Assembly (NCBI RefSeq): GCF_016587435.1
Contig: NZ_BNJJ01000019.1
Location: 62,001 to 126,000, forward strand
Length of the DNA stretch: 64,000 nucleotides
Reading direction: 5' to 3'
Source: Dictyobacter formicarum
GTDB taxonomy: Bacteria > Chloroflexota > Ktedonobacteria > Ktedonobacterales > Ktedonobacteraceae
Shown in pieces: positions 53,736 through 63,197 of this stretch. The notes beneath the pieces were generated by a model that was not told the origin of the DNA, ran no database searches, and saw only the letters and a program-made list of their open reading frames with translations. Within the stretch, counting starts at the first letter, position 1, and every line of letters starts with the position of its first letter. A program made the translations under genes and the position numbers.

Positions 53736-53945
53736 GGGGTGTAGAGGCGGCAGCCCCTGACTAGAGTTTGGGAGAGCATGTCCTGGCATGATCTGTGTTC
53801 CAATCGCTAGCGCCGTCCCTCCCTCCACCGCGTAGACGGAAAAGCGGAGTGCAGGTCGGCAGCCCCTGACTGTGGGGGTTTGGAGCTGTGCCCCAATTTC
53901 TTCCTTCCTCTGCCGCCGCAGGCGGCCAGTAACGAAGAATCAAAA
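53736..53945 (-). repeat. Direct repeats and triloop hairpin upstream of secA
   Basis: The block CGGCAGCCCCTGACT occurs at ~53748 and ~53852, 104 bp apart. Its complement, GTCAGGGGCTGCCG, resembles the GTCAGGGGYYG tail of the dispersed hairpin elements. GCCGCC-GCA-GGCGGC (about 53912-53926) is a triloop hairpin of the same type. So this may be a decayed, minus-oriented pair of element tails. The rest of 53651-54204 holds no gene. Confidence 0.5.
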
Positions 53946-54102
53946 AGACCTTGCTGCTGAGTAGGGAATGCTAGCAACATGCTCAAATGTTCTCTATAAT
54001 AGAGGAAAAGAAAAGTTATACCCGGATCAGAACAACGTCAGCAATTATCTACTTGAAGAATATGCAACTGAAAGAACCCATTTTCGTACTATGAAAGAAT
54101 GG

Positions 54103-54108
54103 TATAAT
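54103..54108 (+). promoter_or_regulatory. -10 candidate for secA
   Basis: TATAAT ~97 bp before the secA ATG; a second perfect TATAAT lies at 53995-54000. Neither has a good -35 at 17 bp, so which one works is open. Confidence 0.4.
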
Positions 54109-54204
54109 GGGTTGACACAACTATTTAAACATGCGCCGAATATTTTATCCCGTTGGAAAAACCGATAACAGTATCACTGCCTATCAGTAGGAGAACATGC
54201 ACGT

Positions 54205-57200
54205 ATGCAATTGCTAGGAAAAATCCTGGGCGATCCCAATAAAAAAGAAATAAAAGCGATCCAGCCCCTTATCGATAAAATTGAACAGCTTGAGCCTGAG
54301 ATGCTGAAGTTGTCAGATGAAGAATTGGCAGCTAAGACGGTGGAGTTTCGCTCGCAGCTTGCTCTCCATCTTAAAGGCGGTATGGTACTGGAGAATGAAC
54401 TTGTAGCTTTGTTCCGCGAAGTTTTGCAAACAGTGGAACCGCTGGCCGAGCAGTGTGCCGATGAGCATCTGCATATCGCTATTACCGAGCCTCGCCAGAA
54501 GATCGATCGCAATAATCCAGAGACCGAGCTGAAAAATCATTTACAGGATACCCTCTCGATGGCCTTTGAGAAGGCCTATGAGAATCTCTCGCCTCTACTC
54601 AATACTTTTCGCGCTGGTAAGGCCATCCATCTGGCTGAGCAGCGGGGCGAATGGCCGGATGAAGCCAGCGATCCTAAAAAAGCGATCATTGCCTTGTTAA
54701 CCGAGGTCGAACCTCAGATCAAGGAGATTGATGAGGACTTGTTGACTGAGTCGTTTGATGCTCTCTGGCCAGCCTTCTCGACGGGGCGCGCCTCATCTAC
54801 CACGCGCGATGAGGTAGCCAATATACGCCTGACCCAGTTTTTTATCGATTTCTTCCACAGAACTCAAGAAGAGCTGGTCGCGATCAAGGCCGATGCGATT
54901 GATGAATTGTTGCCTGCCATCGCCAAACGTTATCAGAAGCAGGGGAAAACCCTGGACGACCTCTTGCCGGAAGCATTTGCTGTCGTGCGTGAGGCCAGTC
55001 GCCGCCGCATCAAAATGCGTCACTATGTTGTGCAGTTGATTGGTGGTATTGTGCTGCACCAGGGGCGCATCGCTGAGATGCGTACAGGTGAAGGTAAGAC
55101 GTTGGTGGCTACGTTACCTATCTATCTCAATGCCTTGACTGGCAAAGGGGTGCACCTGGTAACTGTAAACGACTACCTGGCGCGCCGTGACGCTGAATGG
55201 ATGGGGCAGGTCTACACCTTCCTGGGTATGAGTGTTGGTGTCATTGTCAATGGGGTAGATCCACAATCGGACGAGAGGCGAGCAGCCTACCAGGCAGATA
55301 TTACCTATGGTACCAACAATGAGTTTGGCTTTGACTATCTGCGTGACAATATGGTGACATCGCTGGATCAGATGGTGCAGTGTGAGTTAAACTTTGCTAT
55401 CGTTGACGAAGTGGATAACATCCTGATTGACGAGGCCCGTACTCCATTGATCATTTCAGGTCAGGGTCAGGAATCCACCGACATGTATGCACAGTTTGCA
55501 CGCTGGTCTACCAGGCTGGATAGCGAGCAAGACTATACGGTCGAAGAGAAGACCCGATCCGTCATGCTGACTGAGAGTGGTATTGATAGGATCGAGAAAC
55601 TGGCTGGTGTGACCAACATCTACGACGAAGAGAATCTAGATCTGACTCGCTACATGGAGAATGCCATTAAGGCGCAAGTGATCTTTAAGCGCGATAAAGA
55701 CTATATCGTGAAAGATGGCGAGGTCATCATCGTCGACGAATTCACCGGTCGTCAGATGCCGGGGCGCCGTTATAGCGAGGGTCTGCACCAGGCAATTGAA
55801 GCTAAAGAAGGTGTCCAGGTCCAGCGCGAGAACCATACCCTGGCGACGATTACTTTCCAGAATTTTTTCCGCCTCTATACCAAACTGGCAGGTATGACCG
55901 GTACGGCCATCACCGAGGCAGAAGAATTTCATAAGATCTATAATCTGGATGTGGTAGTCATTCCTACCAACAAACCGATGCAGCGTGAGGACCTGGCGGA
56001 CCTGATTTATCGGACGCAGGAGGCCAAGTATAAGGCGGTAGTTGAAGAGATCAAAGAGTGCCATGAGGCGGGTCAACCTGTGCTGGTTGGTACGACCTCT
56101 GTGGAGGCTTCTGAGATGCTCTCTCGGCTACTGGATTTACAGGGTATTCCCCATAATGTCTTGAACGCCAAGCATCACGAGCGTGAGGCCCAGATTGTGG
56201 CCCAGGCTGGCCGTAGCGGCTCCGTGACGATTGCCACGAATATGGCTGGTCGTGGTACCGATATCAATCTGGGTGGTAATCCCGCTGGCTTCTTTGATAG
56301 CATCCTGCGCAAACACGCGGAGCAAGTCGATTATATTCGTGATCTGCCCACGCGCAATGAGGATGAGCGGGCTGAAAAGGAAGAGGCCATCCAGGATTAC
56401 CTGGCTAATATGACCGAGTCCGAAAAGGACGAGATTTTGCAGGCCCAGATCAAAGAGTGTGAAGAGGATCATCTGCGTGTTGTTGAGCTTGGCGGCCTGC
56501 ACATTGTTGGTACTGAGCGCCATGAATCTCGCCGTATCGATAATCAGTTGCGTGGCCGTTCTGGCCGCCAGGGCGATCCTGGTTCTTCGCGTTTCTTCCT
56601 GGCTTTGGATGATGAGCTGATGCGCCGTTTTGCCGCCGATCGCGTTGCTGGCATTATGGAGCGCGTTGGCATGGATGAAGATACGCCGCTGGAGAGTAAA
56701 TTCGTCTCCCGCTTTATCGAGAGTGCGCAGACGCGTGTAGAAGGGTATAACTTCGACATGCGTAAAAACGTCGTTGAATATGACGATGTGATTGCTAAGC
56801 AGCGTGAAGTTATCTATGCCGATCGCCGCAGTGTGCTGGAGCATGGCGATATGCACGAGCGTATCCTTGCCATGATTCGTAACGAAGTCGGTCGCATCGT
56901 TGATGCCGCTTTCCCATCTCCCGTGTTGACCGAAGAAGAGCAGCTGGAATCGCTCTTTAAAGCCCTGGAAATCTGGGTCAATATTCCAGATGAACTGATT
57001 CCGGATAACATTCATGCGGTACGCCGCGATAGCATGAAGCAGGAACTGACTGATCTGGTTATTGAGCACTATGAGCGGCGCGGTGAGGAACTGCGTAAGC
57101 AGGCTGAAGCACAGGGCGCAGATAACTTCGATCCCATCCGTGAGTTTGAGCGCAGTTATCTGCTGCAAGTCGTTGATCGGCTATGGATGGATCACATTGA

Positions 57201-57690
57201 TTCCCTCGACGTGATGCGTGCTGGTATTGGTTTCCGTTCTGTTGGTCAACGAGATCCACTGGTGGAGTTTAAAAACGAAGCCTACCGCATGTTCGATGAA
57301 TTAAAGCTGGCTATTCAACATTATACTGTGGACTCGCTGCTGAAGCTGTTGCGCAATGATGTTACTATTACGCTCCAGCGTCCAGAGCCTCAGCGTAGAG
57401 TACCGGCCAATATTCATACCAATGTCGATGAACTGGCACAGGCCAGTGGCCAGTCTAAGAGCGATGAAGATGAAATAAAGAAGCCAGCCAGGCCAAAGTC
57501 ACGGAAAGATGCAGCCCGGGCGGCGGCAGCCTCAGCGGTATCGGCCACACCAGGCCGCGCCGCGCGTAATGGCACGGGCGGCAGTGCCGTCTCGACCGCT
57601 ACTGACGCCAATGGCTTCCCCAAAGTTGGCCGCAACGATCCTTGCCCCTGTGGTAGTGGTAAAAAATACAAAAAGTGCCACGGTGCTTAA
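54205..57690 (+). CDS. secA: Preprotein translocase ATPase SecA with large N-terminal insertion
   Basis: A 1161-residue SecA, the motor of Sec export. It starts [23 protein letters not shown], then [14 protein letters not shown]. The normal continuation [16 protein letters not shown] comes only at ~250. Walker A MRTGEGKT is at 292-299 versus ~102-109 in Escherichia coli, so about 190 residues are inserted (~55-245, helical and acidic). [23 protein letters not shown] and [10 protein letters not shown] are the helicase motifs; the C-terminal zinc SEC-C motif is [24 protein letters not shown]. Essential export protein; the insert is likely lineage-specific. Confidence 0.97.
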   Translation: MQLLGKILGDPNKKEIKAIQPLIDKIEQLEPEMLKLSDEELAAKTVEFRSQLALHLKGGMVLENELVALFREVLQTVEPLAEQCADEHLHIAITEPRQKIDRNNPETELKNHLQDTLSMAFEKAYENLSPLLNTFRAGKAIHLAEQRGEWPDEASDPKKAIIALLTEVEPQIKEIDEDLLTESFDALWPAFSTGRASSTTRDEVANIRLTQFFIDFFHRTQEELVAIKADAIDELLPAIAKRYQKQGKTLDDLLPEAFAVVREASRRRIKMRHYVVQLIGGIVLHQGRIAEMRTGEGKTLVATLPIYLNALTGKGVHLVTVNDYLARRDAEWMGQVYTFLGMSVGVIVNGVDPQSDERRAAYQADITYGTNNEFGFDYLRDNMVTSLDQMVQCELNFAIVDEVDNILIDEARTPLIISGQGQESTDMYAQFARWSTRLDSEQDYTVEEKTRSVMLTESGIDRIEKLAGVTNIYDEENLDLTRYMENAIKAQVIFKRDKDYIVKDGEVIIVDEFTGRQMPGRRYSEGLHQAIEAKEGVQVQRENHTLATITFQNFFRLYTKLAGMTGTAITEAEEFHKIYNLDVVVIPTNKPMQREDLADLIYRTQEAKYKAVVEEIKECHEAGQPVLVGTTSVEASEMLSRLLDLQGIPHNVLNAKHHEREAQIVAQAGRSGSVTIATNMAGRGTDINLGGNPAGFFDSILRKHAEQVDYIRDLPTRNEDERAEKEEAIQDYLANMTESEKDEILQAQIKECEEDHLRVVELGGLHIVGTERHESRRIDNQLRGRSGRQGDPGSSRFFLALDDELMRRFAADRVAGIMERVGMDEDTPLESKFVSRFIESAQTRVEGYNFDMRKNVVEYDDVIAKQREVIYADRRSVLEHGDMHERILAMIRNEVGRIVDAAFPSPVLTEEEQLESLFKALEIWVNIPDELIPDNIHAVRRDSMKQELTDLVIEHYERRGEELRKQAEAQGADNFDPIREFERSYLLQVVDRLWMDHIDSLDVMRAGIGFRSVGQRDPLVEFKNEAYRMFDELKLAIQHYTVDSLLKLLRNDVTITLQRPEPQRRVPANIHTNVDELAQASGQSKSDEDEIKKPARPKSRKDAARAAAASAVSATPGRAARNGTGGSAVSTATDANGFPKVGRNDPCPCGSGKKYKKCHGA

Positions 57691-57704
57691 TCTCTCATAA
57701 CTAA

Positions 57705-57731
57705 CGCCCGCGTAGATTTCCTGTGCGGGCG
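57705..57731 (+). terminator. secA terminator
   Basis: CGCCCGC and GCGGGCG pair over a 13-base loop, 15 bp past the secA stop; CTACACTTCTTTTTG follows. Confidence 0.7.
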
Positions 57732-57785
57732 CTACACTTCTTTTTGCTTGATTAGGATGTTCATTTGTCAGAAAGGGGTCAACGC

Positions 57786-59387
57786 ATGACTGAGCAACAG
57801 CTATCTGTGGATGGGGTAGAAGTACGAGCAGCGGTAACACCGGAGTTCGCTGAGATTCTGACACCAGAGGCGTTACAATTTATTGCGCTGCTGACTCGTT
57901 CGGTTGGCGAGCGTCGCCGTGAATTGTTAGAGCGCCGTGTCCAGCGACAACGGGATATCGATGCCGGGCAATTGCCTCATTTCCTGCCAGATACCGAGCA
58001 TATCCGGAGTGGTGATTGGACGATTGCTCCACTGCCTGCTGATCTACAGGATCGTCGCGTCGAGATTACTGGTCCCGTTGAGCGCAAGATGGTGATCAAC
58101 GCACTCAATTCGGGGGCTAAAGTATTCATGGCAGACTTCGAAGATGCGCACTCACCAACCTGGGATGCTACTATCCAGGGGCAGATCAACGTTCGCGACG
58201 CCGTCCGCCGTACTATCTCCTATAGCAGTCCCGAGGGCAAGCAATACAAACTCAACGAGCAGACCGCCGTCCTACTGGTACGTCCACGTGGCTGGCACCT
58301 GGATGAGAAGCATGTTTATGTCGATGGTCGGCCCGTGCCCGGAGGCATCTTTGACTTTGGCCTGTATTTTTTCCATAATGTGCACCAGTTGCTAAGGAAC
58401 GGTACCGGTCCCTACTTCTATTTACCCAAGTTGGAGAGCCACCTGGAAGCGCGCCTCTGGAATGATGTGTTTGTGCGCGCCCAGCAGGCCCTGGGTATCC
58501 CAGAAGGCACCATCAAAGCTACAGTTCTCATCGAGACTATTCTGGCCACCTTTGAGATGGATGAGATCCTTTATGAGTTGCGCAACCACTCAGCTGGCCT
58601 TAACTGTGGGCGCTGGGACTACATTTTTAGCGTCATCAAGAAGCTGCATAACCATCCCGAGTTCCTGCTTCCCGATCGTGCCCAGGTAACGATGACTACC
58701 CACTTTATGCGCTCGTATTCGTTGCTGACCATTGCTACTTGCCATCGGCGCCTGGCGCCCGCAATAGGCGGTATGGCGGCCCAGATCCCGATCAAAAATG
58801 ATCCAGTCGCCAATGAAGAAGCTTTGTCACGGGTGCGGGCCGACAAAAATCGCGAAGCCAACGATGGTCATGATGGTACCTGGGTGGCCCACCCTGGCCT
58901 GGTTTCGATCGCACTGGAAGAGTTTAATGCAGTTATGAAGACTCCCAACCAGATCGATCGTAAGCGCGACGATGTGCAGGTTACCGAGGCCGATCTGTTG
59001 CAGATGCCTCAGGGTACGATCACGGAGGCTGGCCTGCGCAACAACATCAGTGTCAGCTTACAGTATCTGGAATCCTGGCTGCGTGGCAATGGTTGCGTGC
59101 CCATTAATAACCTGATGGAGGATGCCGCCACGGTCGAGATCTCTCGTGCTCAAATCTGGCAGTGGATCCGTCATCCCCAGGGTGTTCTGGATGATGGCCG
59201 CAAAGTCACTCTAGATCTGTTCCGTCAGCTCATGGCAGAAGAACTGGATCGGCTGGAGGAAAAGCTGGGAGAGCCTGCCTATGCCAACAGCAAATTTTCA
59301 GAGGCGGCCCGGATCCTGGATGAGCTCATTAGCAGCGACACCTTTATCGAGTTCCTGACCTTACCGGCATATAAATACCTTCCATGA
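57786..59387 (+). CDS. aceB: Malate synthase A
   Basis: A 533-residue malate synthase A (glyoxylate + acetyl-CoA to malate), close to the 533 of Escherichia coli AceB. Marks: [28 protein letters not shown] with the catalytic Arg, [42 protein letters not shown] (metal-binding Glu), [12 protein letters not shown] (Asp), and the catalytic-Asp segment [13 protein letters not shown] near the C-terminus. ATG 57786 follows GAAAGGGG. The aceA isocitrate lyase gene is not adjacent. It implies growth on C2 compounds or fatty acids. Confidence 0.96.
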   Translation: MTEQQLSVDGVEVRAAVTPEFAEILTPEALQFIALLTRSVGERRRELLERRVQRQRDIDAGQLPHFLPDTEHIRSGDWTIAPLPADLQDRRVEITGPVERKMVINALNSGAKVFMADFEDAHSPTWDATIQGQINVRDAVRRTISYSSPEGKQYKLNEQTAVLLVRPRGWHLDEKHVYVDGRPVPGGIFDFGLYFFHNVHQLLRNGTGPYFYLPKLESHLEARLWNDVFVRAQQALGIPEGTIKATVLIETILATFEMDEILYELRNHSAGLNCGRWDYIFSVIKKLHNHPEFLLPDRAQVTMTTHFMRSYSLLTIATCHRRLAPAIGGMAAQIPIKNDPVANEEALSRVRADKNREANDGHDGTWVAHPGLVSIALEEFNAVMKTPNQIDRKRDDVQVTEADLLQMPQGTITEAGLRNNISVSLQYLESWLRGNGCVPINNLMEDAATVEISRAQIWQWIRHPQGVLDDGRKVTLDLFRQLMAEELDRLEEKLGEPAYANSKFSEAARILDELISSDTFIEFLTLPAYKYLP

Positions 59388-59417
59388 TTTTAACGCTCGA
59401 AAAAGCAACAAGAAAAT

Positions 59418-59580
59418 GAAAACCGTAGGTGCGGGGCTTGCCCCGCTTCTGTCCTTCATGATCGAAAACGCATCCGAAAAGCGATATGGTACGATTTCAT
59501 TCGATGTACCACATGATTATGGTTGCTTTTTTCGAGCAGGGAGGGAGCAAGCGCCCGCAAGGGGCGCACCTACGGTTTTC
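59418..59580. mobile_element. MITE-like element with ~37-bp structured inverted ends
   Basis: GAAAACCGTAGGTGCG (59418-59433) is repeated in inverse at 59565-59580. Next to each lies a GC hairpin, GCGGGG-cttg-CCCCGC at the left and GCGCCC-gcaa-GGGGCGC at the right, then TTCTGTCC versus TTGCTCCC. The interior (no gene) holds the dyad ATGGTAC...GTACCACAT. A second inverted pair, GCTCGAAAAAGCAAC (59395-59409) and GTTGCTTTTTTCGAGC (59522-59537), crosses the first. No target-site duplication was evident. Confidence 0.6.
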
Positions 59581-59594
59581 TTCTTCGCTTATGT

Positions 59595-61385
59595 TTACAA
59601 CTCCATGCTTTTGGCATTGGCGATAGCCGAGACGCGTTCGATGAATTGGGTTAAGGGGATAGACTTGAGGTTGACGTTTGTGCGCAGGCGCACAGAGACC
59701 GCCTCGGCTCCGGCCTCTTTATCTCCCACGACCAGCATATATGGAATTTTTTGTAACTGGGCGTCGCGGATCTTGGCATTCATGCGCTCACCACGGCTGT
59801 CGACTTCGGCACGGATGCCCGCGGCCTTCAATTGCGTCAGCACTTTATGAGCATATTCCTGGTGGCGATCGGCAATTGGGATCACCATTGCCTGTACTGG
59901 CGACAGCCAGACTGGGAATGCACCGGCAAAGTGCTCGATCAACATTGCCATAAAGCGTTCCGTTGAGCCAGTGACGGCGCGGTGAATCATGACCGGTCGA
60001 TGTGGTTGACCATCTTCGCCGATATACTCCAGTTCAAAATTCATCGGCTGTACAAAGTCGAGCTGTACCGTCGAACACTGCCACTCCCGGCCCAGCGCAT
60101 CGCGCACCATGAAGTCCACTTTAGGTCCATAGAAGGCGGCCTCACCAATCCCCACCTCATACGAAATGCCCTTGCTATCTACGGCCTCGCGCAGCGCGGC
60201 CTCGGCTGTATCCCAGACCTCGTCGCTGCCAACATATTCTTCCATCTTCTGCGGATCACGCAGCGAGAGGCGCACCCAGTAGTCCTGCAGTCCATAAGTT
60301 TCGAATACCTCTAATGTCAGGTTGACGGCCTTATTGAACTCCTCCTGAATCTGGTCAGGGCGCATAAAGACGTGGGCATCATCCTGTGTCACGCTACGGA
60401 CGCGGGCTAGGCCTGTCAGTGTGCCGGTTTTCTCATAGCGATAGAGCGTATCAGACTCGGCATAGCGGATTGGCAGTTCGCGATAGCTGTGCATCTGGGA
60501 TTTAAACATGAGAATGTGATGCGGACAATTCATGGGCTTCAGCATGTACGCATCATCATCCGAAAGCTCTTGATCGCCTTTCATGACCGGGAACATATTT
60601 TCGCGGTAGGTATACCAGTGCTTGGATGTTTTGTAGAGGCGCACCTTGCCAATATTTGATGTCCAGACATGCTGGTAGCCATAGCGTTCCTGTGTTTCGC
60701 GCACGTAGGATTCCATCAGGTGGCGCAATGTTTCGCCGCGCGGGTAGAACAGTGGCACACCCGCGCAGACATCATCGCTGAATGTAAACAGCTTTAGCTC
60801 GCGTCCCAGTTTGCGATGATCGCGCTTCTGCGCCTCTTCGAGCCGCCAGAGATATTGATCTAAATCTTCTTGCGTAAACCAGGCCGTGCCGTAGATGCGC
60901 TGCAGCATCGGACGATACTCATCGCCGAGCCAATAGGCGCCTGCGACCCGCATCAGCTTGATTGGTCCGATCTGGTTCGTATTCTCCACATGTGGGCCCG
61001 CGCAGAGATCCAGGAAATTGCCCTGTTGATAGATGCCAACCTCGGCCTCGGTGAGATTCTCAATAATCTCGACCTTATATTCCTGTCCCTTCTGGCGGAA
61101 GTATTCCAGCGCCTTTTCGCGCGGCCACAGATCATTCAGGAAAGGATGATGGGCGGCGATAATGCGTCGCATGCGTTGTTCGATATCTGGCAAATCATCA
61201 GGGGTTAAGGCACGCGGAAGATCGAAATCGTAATAGAAACCATCTTCAATGGCGGGTCCGATCGCGAACTTAGCATCCGGGAAAATCTCCTGAATCGCCT
61301 CAGCCATAACGTGCGCAGCCGAGTGGCGCATACGTTGAAGCGGCGTATACCGTACCGACTCCTGAAGCTCAACTTCAACCGACAT
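59595..61385 (-). CDS. thrS: Threonyl-tRNA synthetase lacking the TGS domain
   Basis: A 596-residue class II ThrRS. It starts at the editing (N2) domain with RHSAAHVMAEAI (the HxxxH) and GPHVENTNQIG, so the ~60-residue TGS domain of ~640-residue enzymes is missing. The catalytic core has PMNCPHHILMF with the zinc ligands Cys and His, YRYEKTGTLTGLARVRSVTQDDAHVF and the motif 3-like HRAVTGSTERF. The anticodon domain closes the protein (VIPIADRHQEYAHKV). ATG 61385 follows AAGGAGG. Preceded by a T-box riboswitch. Confidence 0.96.
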   Translation of the reverse strand: MSVEVELQESVRYTPLQRMRHSAAHVMAEAIQEIFPDAKFAIGPAIEDGFYYDFDLPRALTPDDLPDIEQRMRRIIAAHHPFLNDLWPREKALEYFRQKGQEYKVEIIENLTEAEVGIYQQGNFLDLCAGPHVENTNQIGPIKLMRVAGAYWLGDEYRPMLQRIYGTAWFTQEDLDQYLWRLEEAQKRDHRKLGRELKLFTFSDDVCAGVPLFYPRGETLRHLMESYVRETQERYGYQHVWTSNIGKVRLYKTSKHWYTYRENMFPVMKGDQELSDDDAYMLKPMNCPHHILMFKSQMHSYRELPIRYAESDTLYRYEKTGTLTGLARVRSVTQDDAHVFMRPDQIQEEFNKAVNLTLEVFETYGLQDYWVRLSLRDPQKMEEYVGSDEVWDTAEAALREAVDSKGISYEVGIGEAAFYGPKVDFMVRDALGREWQCSTVQLDFVQPMNFELEYIGEDGQPHRPVMIHRAVTGSTERFMAMLIEHFAGAFPVWLSPVQAMVIPIADRHQEYAHKVLTQLKAAGIRAEVDSRGERMNAKIRDAQLQKIPYMLVVGDKEAGAEAVSVRLRTNVNLKSIPLTQFIERVSAIANAKSMEL

Positions 61386-61413
61386 AATAAAAGCCTCCTT
61401 AGCTGACAACAAC

Positions 61414-61759
61414 AAAAAAACCTCTTCATCCCACACTGGGACGAAAAGGTCTGGTGCTTTTCGTGGTTCCACCCTGTTTCCGCGTTTTCTTGCCGCCTTA
61501 TCAGCAATAGCAAACTGGCCACATGCGTGCCAGCGCGCCCTCACAAGAGAAACGAGCTCATGCACCCGGTAACGCAGGTGAAACGTGTACTTTACTCTCT
61601 CAGTACAGACTGGCGAGGGGTATCGACCTTCTTGCTGGTATGGGGAGCACTCTCAGCCGCTGATGCATCCTCTCTGTACACCCCTGGGAAGGGACATGTC
61701 TCGCGTGAATGCGCTCCCTGGGTTGGAAGCTTTTGCGTCGTAGCTATAATCGTCTATTG
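61414..61759 (-). promoter_or_regulatory. T-box riboswitch leader of thrS
   Basis: On the minus strand, the T-box AGGGTGGAACCACG (61462-61475) is followed by a terminator (ACCTTTTCGTCCCA/TGGGATGAAGAGGT then T7, 61414-61450), 30 bp ahead of the thrS ribosome site. The upstream ~280 nt hold stem-I-like AGAGAGGATG and CTGAGAG sequences. Uncharged tRNA-Thr should favour the antiterminator. I could not fix the specifier; ACC triplets occur several times. Confidence 0.9.
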
Positions 61760-61764
61760 GAACA

Positions 61765-61793
61765 ATCATACCATAACGTGTAATCCCTGTAAA
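61765..61793 (-). promoter_or_regulatory. thrS T-box promoter
   Basis: On the minus strand TTTACA (61793-61788) and TATGAT (61770-61765) are exactly 17 bp apart. It is duplicated at 63102-63130. Confidence 0.75.
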
Positions 61794-61809
61794 GCGAAAC
61801 ACTGAATGC

Positions 61810-61842
61810 AACGAGGTACCCATTTGTGGCGGGTACCTCGTT
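61810..61842 (-). terminator. Stem-loop after His/Asn-rich gene, copy 1
   Basis: AACGAGGTACCC pairs with GGGTACCTCGTT over a 9-base loop, 19 bp past the stop of the gene at 61861. The T-run is weak. Confidence 0.6.
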
Positions 61843-61860
61843 TCGAAGAACCACAGCGTT

Positions 61861-62526
61861 CTAGTGATTGTTGTGGTTTTTATGATTGTTATGGTTTTTA
61901 TGATTGTTATGGTTTTTATGATTGTTATGGTTTTTATGATTGTTATGATTGTTGTGATTGTGGTTGCGATTGTGGTTGCTCAGTGTGTTTTTGTTTTCAA
62001 GCTCGTTATTGTTTTTGTTGTTAATATCGTTATGGTTGCTGTTGTCATTGTTGACATGGGTTTCAACTTCAATGTTGATGGGGGGCTGCGTAGTAACGGA
62101 CTGCTGCTGAGCCTGCTGCTGTTGCTGTTGCTGTTGCTGCTGGACACTAATGGTGGCACTATCAGATGGATCAGCTTTGCAACTATAGACCCCATAGATG
62201 CTATTACTTGTGTTCATAATAGTAAATGGTTGTCCGTTGGTCGTGCCATCACCGCTAAAGGTGTGTGAATAGGCACCAGTGGTATCAGCAACTGTCGCTG
62301 AACCCTGGCCATTGGCGAAAGTGAGGCTACCAGTCAGAATTTCGCCAGGGCGAAGTGTCGCAACTGCTGTACCAGACTGACCGCAGATGCCTGTCACGGG
62401 TTCGGTCGGGGCTACTATATCGCCGGCATGAGCACTGGCTGGTAACGCAAAACCAGCTGATGCACCTAAACTTAAAGTACTCATAACGAAAGTGGCAACA
62501 AATGATTTGATCAATTTTGTGTTCAC
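61861..62526 (-). CDS. Secreted protein with Gln tract and His/Asn-rich repeat tail, copy 1
   Basis: A 221-residue protein. It has a signal peptide (KLIKSFVATFVMSTLSLGASAGFALPASAHA, cleavage near AHA), a ~90-residue beta-rich domain with two Cys (GICGQSG, VYSCKAD) and a 9-10 residue Gln tract. The final ~80 residues are mostly Asn/His, with five or so NHNNHK units coded by an 18-bp tandem repeat (61876-61950). I used GTG 62526, aligned with the ATG of copy 2; an ATG at 62544 overlaps the ribosome site. The function is unknown; the tail could bind metal. Confidence 0.75.
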   Translation of the reverse strand: MNTKLIKSFVATFVMSTLSLGASAGFALPASAHAGDIVAPTEPVTGICGQSGTAVATLRPGEILTGSLTFANGQGSATVADTTGAYSHTFSGDGTTNGQPFTIMNTSNSIYGVYSCKADPSDSATISVQQQQQQQQQQAQQQSVTTQPPINIEVETHVNNDNSNHNDINNKNNNELENKNTLSNHNRNHNHNNHNNHKNHNNHKNHNNHKNHNNHKNHNNH

Positions 62527-62726
62527 GGTTAGAGAACCTTTCATAATAGTATTAGCGTATAAAATTTTATCAAGAATAAAGGACTATGCATTAGCTTTAT
62601 TCTGTAATCCTACTAATCGAATGTTTGAGAGTTAAATTTAGTGAAACAATATATAAATATATAAATTAAGTAAGTGGTGAGACACATTGAGAAGTTCTAC
62701 CCATTAGGTTTATTACTATGGTTTAG

Positions 62727-63007
62727 CTGGGGCCTGATGGGATGGTGGGTGTATATCGCAAGGTGTATCTCGATATTGGAGATCCACGCTGGGCATGCGA
62801 TGGGGGTCTGGGTTTCCCCACCTGGGACACACCTATTGGACGTTTGAGCGCGCTCATTTGTGGCGATGCCAGATATTTCGAGGCGGCCCGTATTATGGCG
62901 CTACAAGGGGCCGACGTGGTGCTCTTTCCTACCAATTGGGTTGATGATGCTTGTCCGAGCAGCTGGTGGATGACCCGCGCTTTTGAGAATCAATCGCGAG
63001 CTTCGCA
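62727..63007 (+). pseudogene. Nitrilase-superfamily (carbon-nitrogen hydrolase) internal fragment
   Basis: In-frame coding for GPDGMVGVYRKVYL, TPIGRLSALICGDARYFEAARIMALQGADVVLFPTNWVDD... and SWWMTRAFENQ, broken here only for reading. These are the middle and late part of a nitrilase-type amidase, with the catalytic Lys (YRK) and Cys (ICGD). The N-terminal third with the catalytic Glu and the C-terminal end are missing. It is cut at 63008 by the duplicated T-box segment and preceded by an in-frame TAG. It is a dead remnant between the two copies. Confidence 0.85.
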
Positions 63008-63130
63008 TCTCTGTACACCCCTGAGAAGGGACATGTCTCGCGTGAATGCGCTCCCTGGGTTGGAAGCTTTTGCGTCGTAGCTATAATCGTCTATTGGAAC
63101 AATCATACCATAACGTGTAATTCCTGTAAA
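63008..63130 (-). promoter_or_regulatory. Orphan copy of the thrS promoter and T-box 5' half
   Basis: Duplicate of 61671-61793 with a few changes. The promoter (TTTACA-17-TATGAT, 63130-63102) is intact, but the T-box sequence, terminator and thrS are absent. Transcription from it would run antisense into the nitrilase fragment. Confidence 0.8.
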
Positions 63131-63146
63131 ACGAAACACTGAATGC

Positions 63147-63179
63147 AACGAGGTACCCATTTGTGGCGGGTACCCCGTT
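63147..63179 (-). terminator. Stem-loop after His/Asn-rich gene, copy 2
   Basis: AACGAGGTACCC with GGGTACCCCGTT; one pair is lost compared with copy 1. Confidence 0.55.
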
Positions 63180-63197
63180 TCGAAGAACTACAGTGTT

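Larger units (their letters stand above)
61671..62665. repeat. Segmental duplication, left copy (partner 63008-63990)
   Basis: About 1 kb, repeated ~1.33 kb to the right in the same orientation. It includes the 5' half of the thrS T-box, its promoter, the stem-loop, the His/Asn-rich gene and its AT-rich upstream region. The copies are near-identical in the T-box and central coding parts and differ mainly in the repeat tail. Confidence 0.9.

Noticed and set aside
53968..54168. 66-codon gene upstream of secA
   Set aside because: It covers two TATAAT promoter candidates and has no convincing ribosome site. Its composition looks random.
59395..59594. Type II CRISPR-like or tracr-like repeat pair
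   Set aside because: The inverted ends occur once each with different hairpin bases, no spacer series exists, and no cas gene is near. A MITE-like element explains it better.
61864..62268. Plus-strand frame coding a Val/Ile/Met-rich hydrophobic repeat protein
   Set aside because: It is the antisense of the His/Asn-rich gene. The hydrophobic repeats simply mirror the codons for Asn/His, and there is no ribosome site. The same holds for 63201-63593.
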